The notes: generated by a model not told the origin, from the sequence alone. 64,000 bases of DNA from Stenotrophomonas_A sp035629025 (GCA_035629025.1 DASPIU010000023.1:1-64000), one strand, 5' to 3'; numbered from the stretch's first letter, positions 39,829 to 47,944 are shown. Numbers and translations: made by a program.

Positions 39829-39921
39829 TCAGAAATCTTCCGGCCGCAACACGACGTAGAGCAGATACGCAGCAGTGGCGATCACCGCCAGTCCACAGAC
39901 AAAGCAAAGCCAGGCAGGCAT
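39829..39921 (-). CDS. kdpF: KdpF small membrane subunit
   Basis: A 30-residue gene, too short for routine ORF calls. The product is MPAWLCFVCGLAVIATAAYL followed by LYVVLRPEDF: one membrane helix with the charged C-terminus typical of KdpF, which stabilises the KdpABC complex. GAGGAG lies 7 nt before the ATG and overlaps the torF stop. The gene sits 11 bp after torF and 10 bp before kdpA, exactly where kdpF is expected. Two cysteines in the helix are a small peculiarity. Confidence 0.93.
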   Translation of the reverse strand: MPAWLCFVCGLAVIATAAYLLYVVLRPEDF

Positions 39922-39932
39922 GGGTGGGCTCC

Positions 39933-40646
39933 TCAGAAAGACGCTTGCAGCGCGGCTTCAACGCGCGAACCGGCCAGGCCGGGGAACAGCCGCTCGGCGG
40001 CGTGGTCGGTGTCATGCACGGTCACGCGAAGCTCCAGCGGCGCGCGTACGGCCCAGACCAGGCCGAGCTGACCGTGGCTGTAGCTGTCGCCATAGGCATC
40101 GTCGAGCCAGTAGTGGCCGAGCGCGGCTTCCGCGCGCAGGCGCGCGCCCAGCGGCAGGCGCGCGCCCAGCTGCGCGTAAGTGCCATGGGCATCGCTGGCC
40201 AGCGCATCATTGGACCAGCCCAGCTGCAGCCAGTAGTTCTGTTTCCAGGTCAGGGTGCCGTTGAGCTCGGTCCAGTCCAGCTCGGCGTGGCTGCCCGGGT
40301 AGCGGTAATGGGTGAGGTTGGCATCAACGGCCCAGTCGCTGGACAGCGCACCGCTCCAGCCCAGCACCAGGTCCAGTTCGCTGCTGGCGCCAGCTTGCGC
40401 GCCGAAGTCGACATTCGAGCCCCAGGCCGAGGCATACAGGCCGTTGTCGGCGGCCCACTTGAGCCCGGCTTGCGCGGCGAAGTCACCCTGGGTCTGGGTG
40501 GTGCCGCGCCAGACGTAGTCACTGCTGAGCGTGGCATTGCCGGACAAGGTGCTGGCCGCGGCCAGTGGCGCGAACGCCGGCAGGCACAGCAGCAACGCCG
40601 CACGCGCAAGCTGCCGGCGACAGGCGGAAGGGAAACAAGCATGCAT
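39933..40646 (-). CDS. TorF-family putative porin
   Basis: A 237-residue outer-membrane protein. The start MHACFPSACRRQLARAALLLCLPAFAPLAAAS gives a signal peptide; the open frame starts 28 codons earlier in the promoter region. The mature part matches the TorF/Gcw_chp family: STLSGNATLSSDYVWRGTTQT at its start, then alternating aromatic beta strands (GLYASAWGSNVDF, SELDLVLGWSG, AELDWTELNGTLTWKQNYWLQLGWSND), ending in an aromatic C-terminus (ALQASF) as outer-membrane barrels do. It is first in the kdp operon, 11 bp before kdpF, so it may pass K+ or another solute under potassium starvation. That link is inference from position. Confidence 0.85.
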   Translation of the reverse strand: MHACFPSACRRQLARAALLLCLPAFAPLAAASTLSGNATLSSDYVWRGTTQTQGDFAAQAGLKWAADNGLYASAWGSNVDFGAQAGASSELDLVLGWSGALSSDWAVDANLTHYRYPGSHAELDWTELNGTLTWKQNYWLQLGWSNDALASDAHGTYAQLGARLPLGARLRAEAALGHYWLDDAYGDSYSHGQLGLVWAVRAPLELRVTVHDTDHAAERLFPGLAGSRVEAALQASF

Positions 40647-40709
40647 GGGGGGTGACCTGTGGTGAGCGGGCGGAGTCATTCCGCCGATCAGCAAAGTCTG
40701 GTCGTCACC

Positions 40710-40761
40710 CGCGTAAAGTTGCCATGCCACGCGCGGCCGCCGCGCGTAAATTCCGCGTAAC
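40710..40761 (-). promoter_or_regulatory. Direct repeats upstream of torF-kdp; possible KdpE site
   Basis: TTTACGCG occurs twice on the minus strand (40717-40710 and 40750-40743), 33 bp apart, and GTTACGCG once (40761-40754), a further 11 bp away. All lie on one helical face, 65-115 bp before torF. OmpR-family regulators bind such repeats, and KdpE is encoded in this operon. Confidence 0.45.
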
Positions 40762-40765
40762 GGCC

Positions 40766-41737
40766 TCAGCCGAAGTGCTGGTACCCACTGCGTGGCGGCT
40801 GCCAGGCAGCGCCTGCTTCATCGAGCACGCGCACGCCGCTGCCCGCCTCGATCAGGCCGATGCAGTGCCCCTCGACACCGGCAAAGGCCAGCGCATCGCG
40901 TACCGCGTCGTGATGTTGGCGCGGCGCGGTGAAGCACAACTCGTAATCGTCGCCGCCGCTCATCTGCCACTGGCGGATGCGGCTGTCGCCAGTGCCGCGC
41001 AACGCGGCCGATACCGGCACCTGCGCCAGCGCCAGTTGCGCACCGACGCCGCTGGCCCCGCAGACATGCCCCAGGTCGGACAGCAGCCCATCGGAGACAT
41101 CCACGCAGGCATGGGCCAGGCCGCGCAGGCGCAGCCCGGCCTCGATGCGCGGCGTGGGTCGCAGCAGGCGCTGGCGCAGCTGTTCCTGCCATGGCTCGCT
41201 CGCGGCGATGGCCACGTCCAGCCCGCCCTCCTGCCACAGCGCCAGCGCCGCGGCCGCTTCACCTGGCATGCCCGTGATCCAGACCTCGTCGCCCACTTGT
41301 GCCGCGTCGCGACGCAAGGCCACGCCCGCGGGCAGCGTGCCCAACGCGGTCACCGACAGCGACAACGGTCCGCGCGTGGTATCGCCACCCACCAGCGCCA
41401 CGCCATGCGCGTCGGCCAGCGCGAAGAAGCCGTCGGCAAAAGCCTCCAGCCATGCCGGGTCATCTTCGGGCAGCGACAGCGACAGCGTGCACCAGCGCGG
41501 CTGCGCGCCCATCGCGGCCAGATCGGAAAGATTCACCGCCAGAGTCTTCCAGCCGATGTCGGCCGCAGCGGTTTCCACCGGAAAATGCACACCGGCATTG
41601 AGCGTGTCACTGGTGATGGCCAGCTGCTCGCCAGGCCCTGGCTGCAGCAGCGCGGCGTCATCGCCGATGCCCAGCGCCACGTCGGCGCGGCCGCTCACGC
41701 GGCGGCGCAGGCGATCGATCAGCGCGAATTCGGGCAT
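40766..41737 (-). CDS. thiL: Thiamine-monophosphate kinase
   Basis: A 323-residue kinase that phosphorylates thiamine monophosphate to the active diphosphate. Family motifs: MPEFALIDRLRRRV at the start, GIGDDAALLQPG, LNAGVHFPVE (a D-x-L/N-AGVHF type), NLSDLAAMGAQPRWCTLSL, GGDTTRGPLSLSVTALG, DVSDGLLSDLGHVCGASGVGA and the C-terminal SGGDDYELCF. It ends the rib-nusB operon. The gap to nusB is filled by an inverted-arm repeat, and upstream codons running into the repeat were excluded from the start. Confidence 0.96.
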   Translation of the reverse strand: MPEFALIDRLRRRVSGRADVALGIGDDAALLQPGPGEQLAITSDTLNAGVHFPVETAAADIGWKTLAVNLSDLAAMGAQPRWCTLSLSLPEDDPAWLEAFADGFFALADAHGVALVGGDTTRGPLSLSVTALGTLPAGVALRRDAAQVGDEVWITGMPGEAAAALALWQEGGLDVAIAASEPWQEQLRQRLLRPTPRIEAGLRLRGLAHACVDVSDGLLSDLGHVCGASGVGAQLALAQVPVSAALRGTGDSRIRQWQMSGGDDYELCFTAPRQHHDAVRDALAFAGVEGHCIGLIEAGSGVRVLDEAGAAWQPPRSGYQHFG

Positions 41738-41742
41738 GAAGG

Positions 41743-41828
41743 CCGGGAATTGGGAATGGGGAATGGGGAATGGGAAAGGCGGGAGCCGGGGCTCTGACGA
41801 TTCCCTATTCCCTGGTCCCCATTCCCTC
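41743..41828. repeat. Inverted-arm GGGAAT/ATTCCC element between nusB and thiL
   Basis: The left arm (41743-41774) repeats GGGAATTGGGAATGGGGAATG units and the right arm (41799-41828) reads GATTCCCTATTCCCTGGTCCCC and ATTCCC. The interior is only about 25 bp. The nusB stop (41805-41807) falls inside the right arm, so the last NusB codons come from the element. Confidence 0.85.
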
Positions 41829-42299
41829 CACCTTGCGCCATTCCACGGCGGCACGGTCCAGCACGCCATTGACATAGGTGTGGCCGTGCTCGGAGCCGAA
41901 ACGCTTGGCGGTTTCGATGGCCTCGTTGATGACGACGCGGTACGGGATGTCCTGGCGATACAGCAGCTCGAAGGCGGCCAGGCGCAGCACCGCGCGCTCG
42001 ATGGCATCCACTTCCTCCACGCTGCGGTCGAGGTAGCCAACCAGGGCCTGGTCGAGTTCGGCGCGGTGCGCGAGCACGCCCTCGACCAGCGCCTCGAAAT
42101 AGGCCAGGTCGGCCACTTCATGCGCCTGCTCGTGGGCGAACTGGGCAATCACCTGCTTGGCGTTGCCGCCGGAAATCTGCCAGGCATAGATCGCCTGCAA
42201 GGCACGGCGGCGCGCGCGCGAGCGCAGGACCGGGTCGATGCCGTCGCGGCGCGGCGCACGCGCACCATGGGCACCCTTGTGACCGGTGGGCTTGTTCAT
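41805..42299 (-). CDS. nusB: Transcription antitermination factor NusB
   Basis: A 164-residue all-helical RNA-binding factor that with NusE and others forms antitermination complexes on rRNA operons. The conserved core runs from RSRARRRALQAIYAWQISGGN through LDRSVEEVDAIERAVLRLAAFELLYRQDIPYRVVINEAIETAKRFG to YVNGVLDRAAVEWRKVE. The N-terminus is a basic variable extension. The final residues GMGTRE are encoded by the right arm of the repeat element at 41743-41828. The start overlaps the ribH stop by 4 bp. Confidence 0.96.
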   Translation of the reverse strand: MNKPTGHKGAHGARAPRRDGIDPVLRSRARRRALQAIYAWQISGGNAKQVIAQFAHEQAHEVADLAYFEALVEGVLAHRAELDQALVGYLDRSVEEVDAIERAVLRLAAFELLYRQDIPYRVVINEAIETAKRFGSEHGHTYVNGVLDRAAVEWRKVEGMGTRE

Positions 42300-42763
42300 G
42301 GCAGTTGCTCCACCAGGTTGACCATCTCCAAGGCCGACAACGCGGCCTCCTCGCCCTTGTTGCCGTGGCTGCCGCCAGCGCGGGCTTCGGCATCTTCCAC
42401 GCGCTCGACCGCGAGCACGCCGTTGAGCACCGGCACGCGGTGCTGCAGCTGCACCTGCATCAGGCCTTCGGCGCAGCCGTCGGCAACGTGTTCGTAATGG
42501 CGGGTGTCGCCACGGATCACGCAGCCCAGGGCGATGATCGCGGCATGCCGGCCACTGGCGGCCAGGCGCGCGGCGACCAGCGGCAGTTCCCAGGCGCCGG
42601 GCACGCGCACCACGTCGATGGCGTCTTCGCCGACGCCGTTGCCGGCCAGGCTCTGCCGCGCGCCGGCCACCAGCACGTCGGTGATGCGGGCATTCCAGCG
42701 GCTGGCGATGATCGCAAAGCGCGCGTTGTCGGGAGCGCGGAGGTCGCCTTCGTAGTGGCTCAT
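42296..42763 (-). CDS. ribH: 6,7-dimethyl-8-ribityllumazine synthase
   Basis: A 155-residue lumazine synthase, which condenses DHBP from RibB with the RibD product. Typical segments: FAIIASRWNARITDVLVAGA, VPGAWELPLVAARLA, IIALGCVIRGDTRHYEHVADGC, LMQVQLQHRVPVLNGVLAVERVEDAEARAG. It is encoded 78 bp after ribB and overlaps nusB by 4 bp, under control of the upstream FMN riboswitch. Confidence 0.97.
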   Translation of the reverse strand: MSHYEGDLRAPDNARFAIIASRWNARITDVLVAGARQSLAGNGVGEDAIDVVRVPGAWELPLVAARLAASGRHAAIIALGCVIRGDTRHYEHVADGCAEGLMQVQLQHRVPVLNGVLAVERVEDAEARAGGSHGNKGEEAALSALEMVNLVEQLP

Positions 42764-42841
42764 GTGCTGCGGGGGATCCGAAAGGTGGGCCAGTTTAGCG
42801 CGAGGCGGCCATCGCGGCCGCCATGCGGGTGAACGCCGGGC

Positions 42842-43942
42842 TCAGGGCTCGACGGTTTCGACAATTTCCAGGCCATAGCCGGCCAGGCCGATCTGCCGCC
42901 GCGGCGTGCCGAGCACGCGCAGCTTGCCCAGGCCAAGGTCGGCCAGGATCTGCGCGCCGGCGCCATTGCGCCGCCATTGCCCGACATCCTTGTCCTTGCC
43001 CGCCGGGCGCACCACCGGCTGCTGGCGCAGCCGTGCCAGCAGTGCGGCCTCGTCGCGTGGCGCCGACAGCACCACCATCACCCCGCGGCCTTCGGCGGCG
43101 ATGGCGCGCAGCGCGTCGGTCGGTGCGATGCCGAAATCGTCGCGGCGCCAGTGCAGCAGGTCAGCCAAGGGATTTTCGACCTGTACCCGCACCAGGGTCG
43201 GCGTGGCCGCGTCCGGAGTGCCGCGGACCAGGGCGAAATGCAGGTCATGGGCAATGCGGTCGCGATAGGTGACCAGCCGGAACGGGCCGAACTCGGTGTC
43301 GATGTCGCGCTCGTCCACGCGTTCGACGGTGTGCTCGGTAGCCAGGCGGTGGGCGATCAGGTCGGCGATCGAGCCGATCTTCAAGCCGTGCTCGCGCGCG
43401 AACACTTCCAGCTCCGGGCGCCGCGCCATCGAGCCGTCGGGGTTGAGGATTTCCACCAGCACCGCCGCCGGCTCCAGCCCGGCCAGCAGGGCCAGGTCCA
43501 CGCCCGCCTCGGTATGGCCGGCGCGGGTGAGCACGCCGCCGGGCTGGGCGATCAGCGGGAAGATGTGGCCCGGTTGGCTCAGGTCGCTGGGCCTGGCGTC
43601 CGGGCGCACCGCGGTACGGATGGTGTGCGCGCGGTCGTAAGCGGAAATGCCGGTGGTCACGCCTTCGGCCGCCTCGATGGAGACGGTGAAGTTGGTCTGG
43701 AACTGCGCGGTATTGGTCTGCACCATCGGCGCCAGGCCCAGCTGCGCGCAGCGCTCGCGGGTCAGCGGCAGGCACACCAGCCCGCGCGCATGGGTGACCA
43801 TGAAATTGATGTCCGACGGCTTGACCAGCTCGGCGGCCATGATCAGGTCGCCTTCGTTCTCGCGGTCCTCGTCATCGACGATGACCACCATGCGGCCGGC
43901 GCGGATTTCTTCCAGCAGTTCGGGGACGGGCGCGAAGTTCAT
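42842..43942 (-). CDS. ribB: DHBP synthase with degenerate GTP cyclohydrolase II-like domain
   Basis: A 366-residue protein. Residues 1-205 form 3,4-dihydroxy-2-butanone-4-phosphate synthase with intact motifs: VIVDDEDRENEGDLIMAAE, VTHARGLVCLPLT, GISAYDRAHTIRTAV, PGHIFPLIAQPGGVLTRAGHTEAGVDLA. Residues 210-366 align with RibA (GPFRLVTYRDRIAHDLHFALVRG), but the three zinc-binding cysteines of GTP cyclohydrolase II are missing; this region has no cysteine at all. It is the known RibBX type and should not open GTP. A true ribA must be elsewhere. The start overlaps the ribE stop by 4 bp. Confidence 0.94.
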   Translation of the reverse strand: MNFAPVPELLEEIRAGRMVVIVDDEDRENEGDLIMAAELVKPSDINFMVTHARGLVCLPLTRERCAQLGLAPMVQTNTAQFQTNFTVSIEAAEGVTTGISAYDRAHTIRTAVRPDARPSDLSQPGHIFPLIAQPGGVLTRAGHTEAGVDLALLAGLEPAAVLVEILNPDGSMARRPELEVFAREHGLKIGSIADLIAHRLATEHTVERVDERDIDTEFGPFRLVTYRDRIAHDLHFALVRGTPDAATPTLVRVQVENPLADLLHWRRDDFGIAPTDALRAIAAEGRGVMVVLSAPRDEAALLARLRQQPVVRPAGKDKDVGQWRRNGAGAQILADLGLGKLRVLGTPRRQIGLAGYGLEIVETVEP

Positions 43943-44556
43943 GCGGCCTCCCCTTCTTGGCCGCGGCTGGCGCCGAGCAGGCGTTCGACATAGCGCGCGA
44001 CCAGATCGATCTCCAGGTTCACCGCATCGCCCACCGCGGTCTGCGCGAAGCGCGTGTGCGCCACGGTGTGCGGAATCAGCGCGACCTCGAAGCCTGCGTC
44101 ATCGACTTCGTTGACGGTCAGGCTGACGCCATCGACGCAGATCGAGCCCTTCTTGGCGATGTACTTGCGCAGTGCGGCCGGCGCGGCGAAGCGCCAGCGC
44201 TGCGCGCGGGCATCGTCGTGGATCGACAGCACCTGGCCGAGCCCGTCCACATGGCCGCTGACCAGGTGGCCGCCGAGGCGGTCGCTGGGGCGCATGGCGC
44301 GCTCCAGGTTCAGCGCGGCGCCTTCGGGCAGCTGGCCGAGCGTGGTGAGGCCGAGGGTTTCGGTGGAAGCATCGGCCTGGAAGCTGTGCGCGTCGAAGGC
44401 GATCACGGTCAGGCAGACGCCATTGACCGCGATGCTTTCGCCGAGCTGGACCTGCTCGAACGGCAGCCCGCCGACTTCAAAGGTGAAACGCACATCGCCG
44501 CCGCGCGGCTCGCGCGTGGCCAGACGGCCGACGCCTTCGATGATTCCGGTAAACAT
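43939..44556 (-). CDS. ribE: Riboflavin synthase, alpha subunit
   Basis: A 205-residue enzyme that dismutates two lumazines to riboflavin. Two similar lumazine-binding barrels are visible: MFTGIIEGVGRL with GESIAVNGVCLTV, and LGGHLVSGHVDGLG with KKGSICVDGVSLTVNEV. The start MFTGIIEG is preceded by GGAGG 7 nt upstream. The gene is the first after the FMN riboswitch and overlaps ribB by 4 bp. Confidence 0.97.
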   Translation of the reverse strand: MFTGIIEGVGRLATREPRGGDVRFTFEVGGLPFEQVQLGESIAVNGVCLTVIAFDAHSFQADASTETLGLTTLGQLPEGAALNLERAMRPSDRLGGHLVSGHVDGLGQVLSIHDDARAQRWRFAAPAALRKYIAKKGSICVDGVSLTVNEVDDAGFEVALIPHTVAHTRFAQTAVGDAVNLEIDLVARYVERLLGASRGQEGEAA

Positions 44557-44688
44557 CAGCACACCTCCGGCAGGAGGGCGTGGTGGGTGGCAGCAATGGC
44601 TTGGTGCATGTCGTTTCCCGCATGGAGTGAGCGAAAAACGCCACAAGGCAAACAGGCGCACGCACGACCGGCGAGGGTCGCGCGCTGG

Positions 44689-44842
44689 CCGTCTTCTTTC
44701 ATCCGGACTATTACCGTCGGCTCCGGCATCGGACCGGATCTGCTGACCTTCCGGCGTCACCGGAAGCGCTCGCGGGCTCATGCCAGGCCAAGGCCAGGCA
44801 CCTACCGCCGGTGGGGAATCGCACCCCGCCCTGAAGACGTTC
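44689..44842 (-). promoter_or_regulatory. FMN riboswitch (RFN element)
   Basis: On the minus strand the conserved RFN core appears in order: GTCTTCAGGGCGGGGTGCG, ATTCCCCACCGGCGGTA, GAGCCCGCGAGCG, GGTCAGCAGATCCGG, CGATGCCGGAGCCGACGGTA and TAGTCCGGATGAAAGAAGAC. Helix P1 is formed by GTCTTC and GAAGAC. FMN binding lowers expression of downstream genes. It lies inside the glyA-ribD-ribE chain, so it controls ribE, ribB, ribH, nusB and thiL but not ribD. The 132 nt between it and ribE form the expression platform, with a CGACC/GGTCG hairpin near 44665-44682. A TACAAT hexamer at 44875-44870 may start a separate transcript here. Confidence 0.95.
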
Positions 44843-44933
44843 ATTGGAAGCCGGCGAACCGGCGCGCGCATTGTAGCAGGGGCTTTGGAGGGGACCGAAG
44901 GGCGCCGGGGCGATACGCTGCGTTGCGGGGATC

Positions 44934-44958
44934 CGGGACCGGGGAACGGGGACCGGGA
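44934..44958. repeat. Half-copy of GGGAAT/GGGACC-type repeat arm
   Basis: GGGATCCGGGACCGGGGAAC continues into GGGGACCGGG just downstream of the ribD stop. It resembles the arm upstream of metF (956-985) in inverse orientation. No partner arm is seen. Confidence 0.4.
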
Positions 44959-44974
44959 AAAGCAGGCGCTGCGG

Positions 44975-46096
44975 CTAGCTTCGGTTGGCGCCTTGCGGGC
45001 GGAGCAGCAGGCGCAGGTCCGGGCCGACCTGGCGCACGTCTACCGTATGCAAGCGCAGGGCGGCGGCCATGTGTTCGATGCCGAGCCCGGCGAACAGCGG
45101 ACGCGCGGTTTCGCCCAGCAGCAGCGGCGCCTGGTACAGCAGCAGTTCGTCAACCAGCCCGGCGCGCAGCAGTGCGCCACCGAGTTCGGCGCCGGCTTCG
45201 ACCTGGACCTCGTTGATGCCGCGCTCGGCGAGCAGGCGCAGCGCGGCGCTCAGGTCGAGCTTGCCGTCATCGGCCGAGGCAATTGCGGCGAATTCGGCGC
45301 CGGCCAGCACCGGCGCCGACACGTCGGGGGCGTGCAGGTACAGCGTCGTTGCGTCGCCCTCGCGCACCTTGCCGCGTGCCAGCGTGCGCAGCCGTGCATC
45401 CAGCACCACGCGCAGCGGCGGCAGAAACGGCTGGTCCGGCGCGCCGGCCTGCGACTCCAGGCGCACCGTCAGCGAGGGGTCGTCCGCCAGCACCGTGCCC
45501 GCGCCAGTGACAATCGCCCCGGCGCGCGCGCGCCAGCGCTGCACGTCGGCGCGCGCGGCGGCGCTGGTGATCCACTTCGATTCGCCATCGGCCATCGCGG
45601 TGCGGCCATCCAGGCTCATGCCGTACTTGAGCCGCAGCCACGGCCGCCCACGCTCCACGCGCGACAGGAAGCCGTGGTTCAAGGCACGCGCCTGCGCATC
45701 CATCAGCCCGCACTGCACCTCGATGCCTGCCGCGCGCAGCAGCTCGAAGCCGCTGCCGTTGACCTGCGGGAACGGATCGGGCATTGCCGCGACCACGCGC
45801 GCCACGCCGGCCTCGATCAAGGCCAGCGCGCACGGCGGCGTGCGGCCATGATGGGCGCAGGGCTCCAGGGTGACGTAGGCGGTGGCGCCGCGGGCGCGTT
45901 CGCCCGCCTCGCGCAAGGCGAAGACTTCCGCATGCGGGCCACCGGCGCGCTGGTGCCAGCCCTGCCCGACCACAACCTCGCCGTCAGCAATGACGCAGCC
46001 GACCATCGGATTGGGTCGCGTGGTCCACGCACCGCGTTCGGCCAGGCGCAGCGCCTGCGCCATGTGGCGGTGATCGGTGGCGGTGAATTCACTCAT
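44975..46096 (-). CDS. ribD: Bifunctional pyrimidine deaminase/reductase RibD
   Basis: A 373-residue riboflavin enzyme. The N-terminal deaminase has the zinc site HAE (GGPHAEVFALREAG) and LEPCAHHGRTPPC, with RPNPMVGCVI before it. The C-terminal reductase starts at about 150 (RPWLRLKYGMSLDGRTAMADGESKWIT) and has VLADDPSLTVR and EVQVEAGAELGGALLRAGLVDEL. Length is typical. It lies 30 bp after nrdR and upstream of the FMN riboswitch, so it can escape FMN control if transcribed from glyA. Confidence 0.97.
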   Translation of the reverse strand: MSEFTATDHRHMAQALRLAERGAWTTRPNPMVGCVIADGEVVVGQGWHQRAGGPHAEVFALREAGERARGATAYVTLEPCAHHGRTPPCALALIEAGVARVVAAMPDPFPQVNGSGFELLRAAGIEVQCGLMDAQARALNHGFLSRVERGRPWLRLKYGMSLDGRTAMADGESKWITSAAARADVQRWRARAGAIVTGAGTVLADDPSLTVRLESQAGAPDQPFLPPLRVVLDARLRTLARGKVREGDATTLYLHAPDVSAPVLAGAEFAAIASADDGKLDLSAALRLLAERGINEVQVEAGAELGGALLRAGLVDELLLYQAPLLLGETARPLFAGLGIEHMAAALRLHTVDVRQVGPDLRLLLRPQGANRS

Positions 46097-46126
46097 GCGG
46101 GCATGGTGGCCAGGCGCACCCTGCGC

Positions 46127-46657
46127 TCAGCGCTTGCCGTTCTTCTCGACCGCGCGCGCGGCGCGCTCCAGGTCCAGCAGCGGCAACTGCTCGCTGCCGA
46201 CCGGCAATTCGCGCTCCAGCTTCTCGATTTCCTCGCGGAAATCGGCAACGTCCTCGAAGCTGCGATAGACCGAGGCAAAGCGCACATAGCCGACATGGTC
46301 GAGCTTGCGCAACTCGGCCATGACGAACTCACCGATGCGGATCGACGGCACTTCGCGCTCGCCGCACATGCGCAGCTGGTGGACCACCGCGCGCACCGCC
46401 GTTTCGATCTGCTCCTCGGACACCGGGCGCTTCTGCAGCGCGCGGTCGAAGCTGGTGCGCAGCTTGCGCGCGTCGAAGCCTTCGCGGTTGCCGGTGCTCT
46501 TGATCACCACCGGCATCTTCAGCTCGATTGTCTCCAGCGTACTGAAACGCTCCCCGCACGCCTCGCACTCACGGCGCCGCCGGATGGTGGCGCCGTCCTC
46601 GGACACGCGCGAATCAATCACGCGGGTATCGTGGTGCTGGCAGAACGGGCAGTGCAT
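46127..46657 (-). CDS. nrdR: Ribonucleotide reductase repressor NrdR
   Basis: A 176-residue repressor of ribonucleotide reductase genes. The zinc ribbon is formed by Cys3/Cys6 and Cys31/Cys34 (MHCPFCQHHDTRVIDSR and CEACGERFSTLE), followed by an ATP-cone from about residue 49 (VIKSTGNREGFDARKLRTSFDRALQKRPV). It senses the ATP/dATP ratio. It is 18 bp after glyA. The C-terminus, rich in charged residues, is slightly longer than usual. Confidence 0.97.
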   Translation of the reverse strand: MHCPFCQHHDTRVIDSRVSEDGATIRRRRECEACGERFSTLETIELKMPVVIKSTGNREGFDARKLRTSFDRALQKRPVSEEQIETAVRAVVHQLRMCGEREVPSIRIGEFVMAELRKLDHVGYVRFASVYRSFEDVADFREEIEKLERELPVGSEQLPLLDLERAARAVEKNGKR

Positions 46658-46675
46658 CAGCTTGGAGACCGCACC

Positions 46676-47944
46676 TCAGCCATACACCGGGAACTTGCGG
46701 CACTGCGCGGTCACCGCCTCGCGCACGCGGGCAATGACGGCCTCGTCGGCCGGCGCGTCGAGCACATCGGCAATCCAGCCGGCCAGTTCAACGGCGTCCG
46801 CTTCCAGGTAGCCGCGCGTGGTGATCGCCGGGGTGCCCAGGCGCAGGCCCGAGGTCACGAACGGCGAACGCGGGTCGTTCGGTACCGAGTTCTTGTTGAC
46901 GGTGATGTGCGCCTTGCCGAGCGCGGCTTCGGCGTCCTTGCCCGAGACGTCCTTGCCGATCATGTCAACCAGCATCAGGTGGTTCTCGGTGCCGCCGGAA
47001 ACAATCTTGTAGCCACGCGCGATCAGGGTCTTGGCCATCGCCTGCGCGTTCTTCACCACCTGCTGCTGGTAGGTCTTGAATTCCGGCTCCAGCGCTTCCT
47101 TGAAGGCCACGGCCTTGGCGGCGATGACGTGCATCAGCGGGCCGCCCTGGATGCCCGGGAACACGACCGACTGCAGCTTCTTGACCATGTCCTCGCTGGC
47201 GCCCTTGGCCAGGATGATGCCGCCGCGCGGGCCGCGCAGGGTCTTGTGGGTGGTCGAGGTGACCACGTGCGCGTGCGGCAGCGGGTTCGGATACACGCCA
47301 GCGGCGACCAGGCCGGCCACGTGCGCCATGTCCACGAAGAAGATCGCGCCGACCTTGTCGGCGATCGCGCGGAAGCGCGCCCAGTCGATCTTCTGCGAAT
47401 AGGCCGAGAAACCGGCCACGACCATCTTCGGCTTGTGCTCCACGGCCAGGCGCTCGACTTCGTCGTAGTCGATCAGGCCCTGGTCGTTGACGCCGTACTG
47501 CACGGCGTGGAACAGCTTGCCCGAGGCATTGACCTTGGCGCCGTGGGTCAGGTGGCCGCCGTGCGCCAGGGACATGCCCAGGATGGTGTCGCCGGGGTTG
47601 AGCAGGGCGAAGTACACCGCCTGGTTGGCCTGCGAGCCGCTATGCGGCTGCACGTTGGCGTACATGTCTTCGGTTGAGCCTTCGCCGAACAGCTGCTTGA
47701 GGCGGTCGATGGCCAGCTGCTCGGCAATGTCGACGAATTCGCAGCCGCCGTAGTAGCGCTTGCCCGGGTAGCCTTCGGCGTACTTGTTGGTCAGCACGCT
47801 GCCCTGGGCTTCCATTACCCGCGGGCTGGCGTAGTTTTCGCTGGCGATCAGTTCGACGTGATCTTCCTGGCGGCCCGCCTCGGCGGCCATGGCCTTGGCC
47901 AGTTCGGGGTCGTAGTTTTCGATTCGGGCATCGCGCGGGAACAT
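46676..47944 (-). CDS. glyA: Serine hydroxymethyltransferase
   Basis: A 422-residue PLP enzyme that interconverts serine and glycine while charging THF with a one-carbon unit. It shows ELIASENYASPRVMEAQGSVLTNKYAEGYPGKRYYGG, VQPHSGSQANQAVYFALL, LAHGGHLTHGAKVNASG, FVDMAHVAGLVAAG and the PLP-lysine motif VTSTTHKTLRGPRGG. GGAGA precedes the ATG. It heads the chain glyA-nrdR-ribD. No riboswitch was recognised in its leader (47945-48047). Confidence 0.98.
   Translation of the reverse strand: MFPRDARIENYDPELAKAMAAEAGRQEDHVELIASENYASPRVMEAQGSVLTNKYAEGYPGKRYYGGCEFVDIAEQLAIDRLKQLFGEGSTEDMYANVQPHSGSQANQAVYFALLNPGDTILGMSLAHGGHLTHGAKVNASGKLFHAVQYGVNDQGLIDYDEVERLAVEHKPKMVVAGFSAYSQKIDWARFRAIADKVGAIFFVDMAHVAGLVAAGVYPNPLPHAHVVTSTTHKTLRGPRGGIILAKGASEDMVKKLQSVVFPGIQGGPLMHVIAAKAVAFKEALEPEFKTYQQQVVKNAQAMAKTLIARGYKIVSGGTENHLMLVDMIGKDVSGKDAEAALGKAHITVNKNSVPNDPRSPFVTSGLRLGTPAITTRGYLEADAVELAGWIADVLDAPADEAVIARVREAVTAQCRKFPVYG

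Noticed and set aside
40700..40765. A sigma-54 promoter upstream of torF (TGGCATGGCAACTTT)
   Set aside because: The -12 TTGC element is missing at the right spacing.
44477..44665. A 62-codon frame between the FMN riboswitch and ribE
   Set aside because: It lies in the riboswitch expression platform, overlaps ribE out of frame, and has no similarity or ribosome site.
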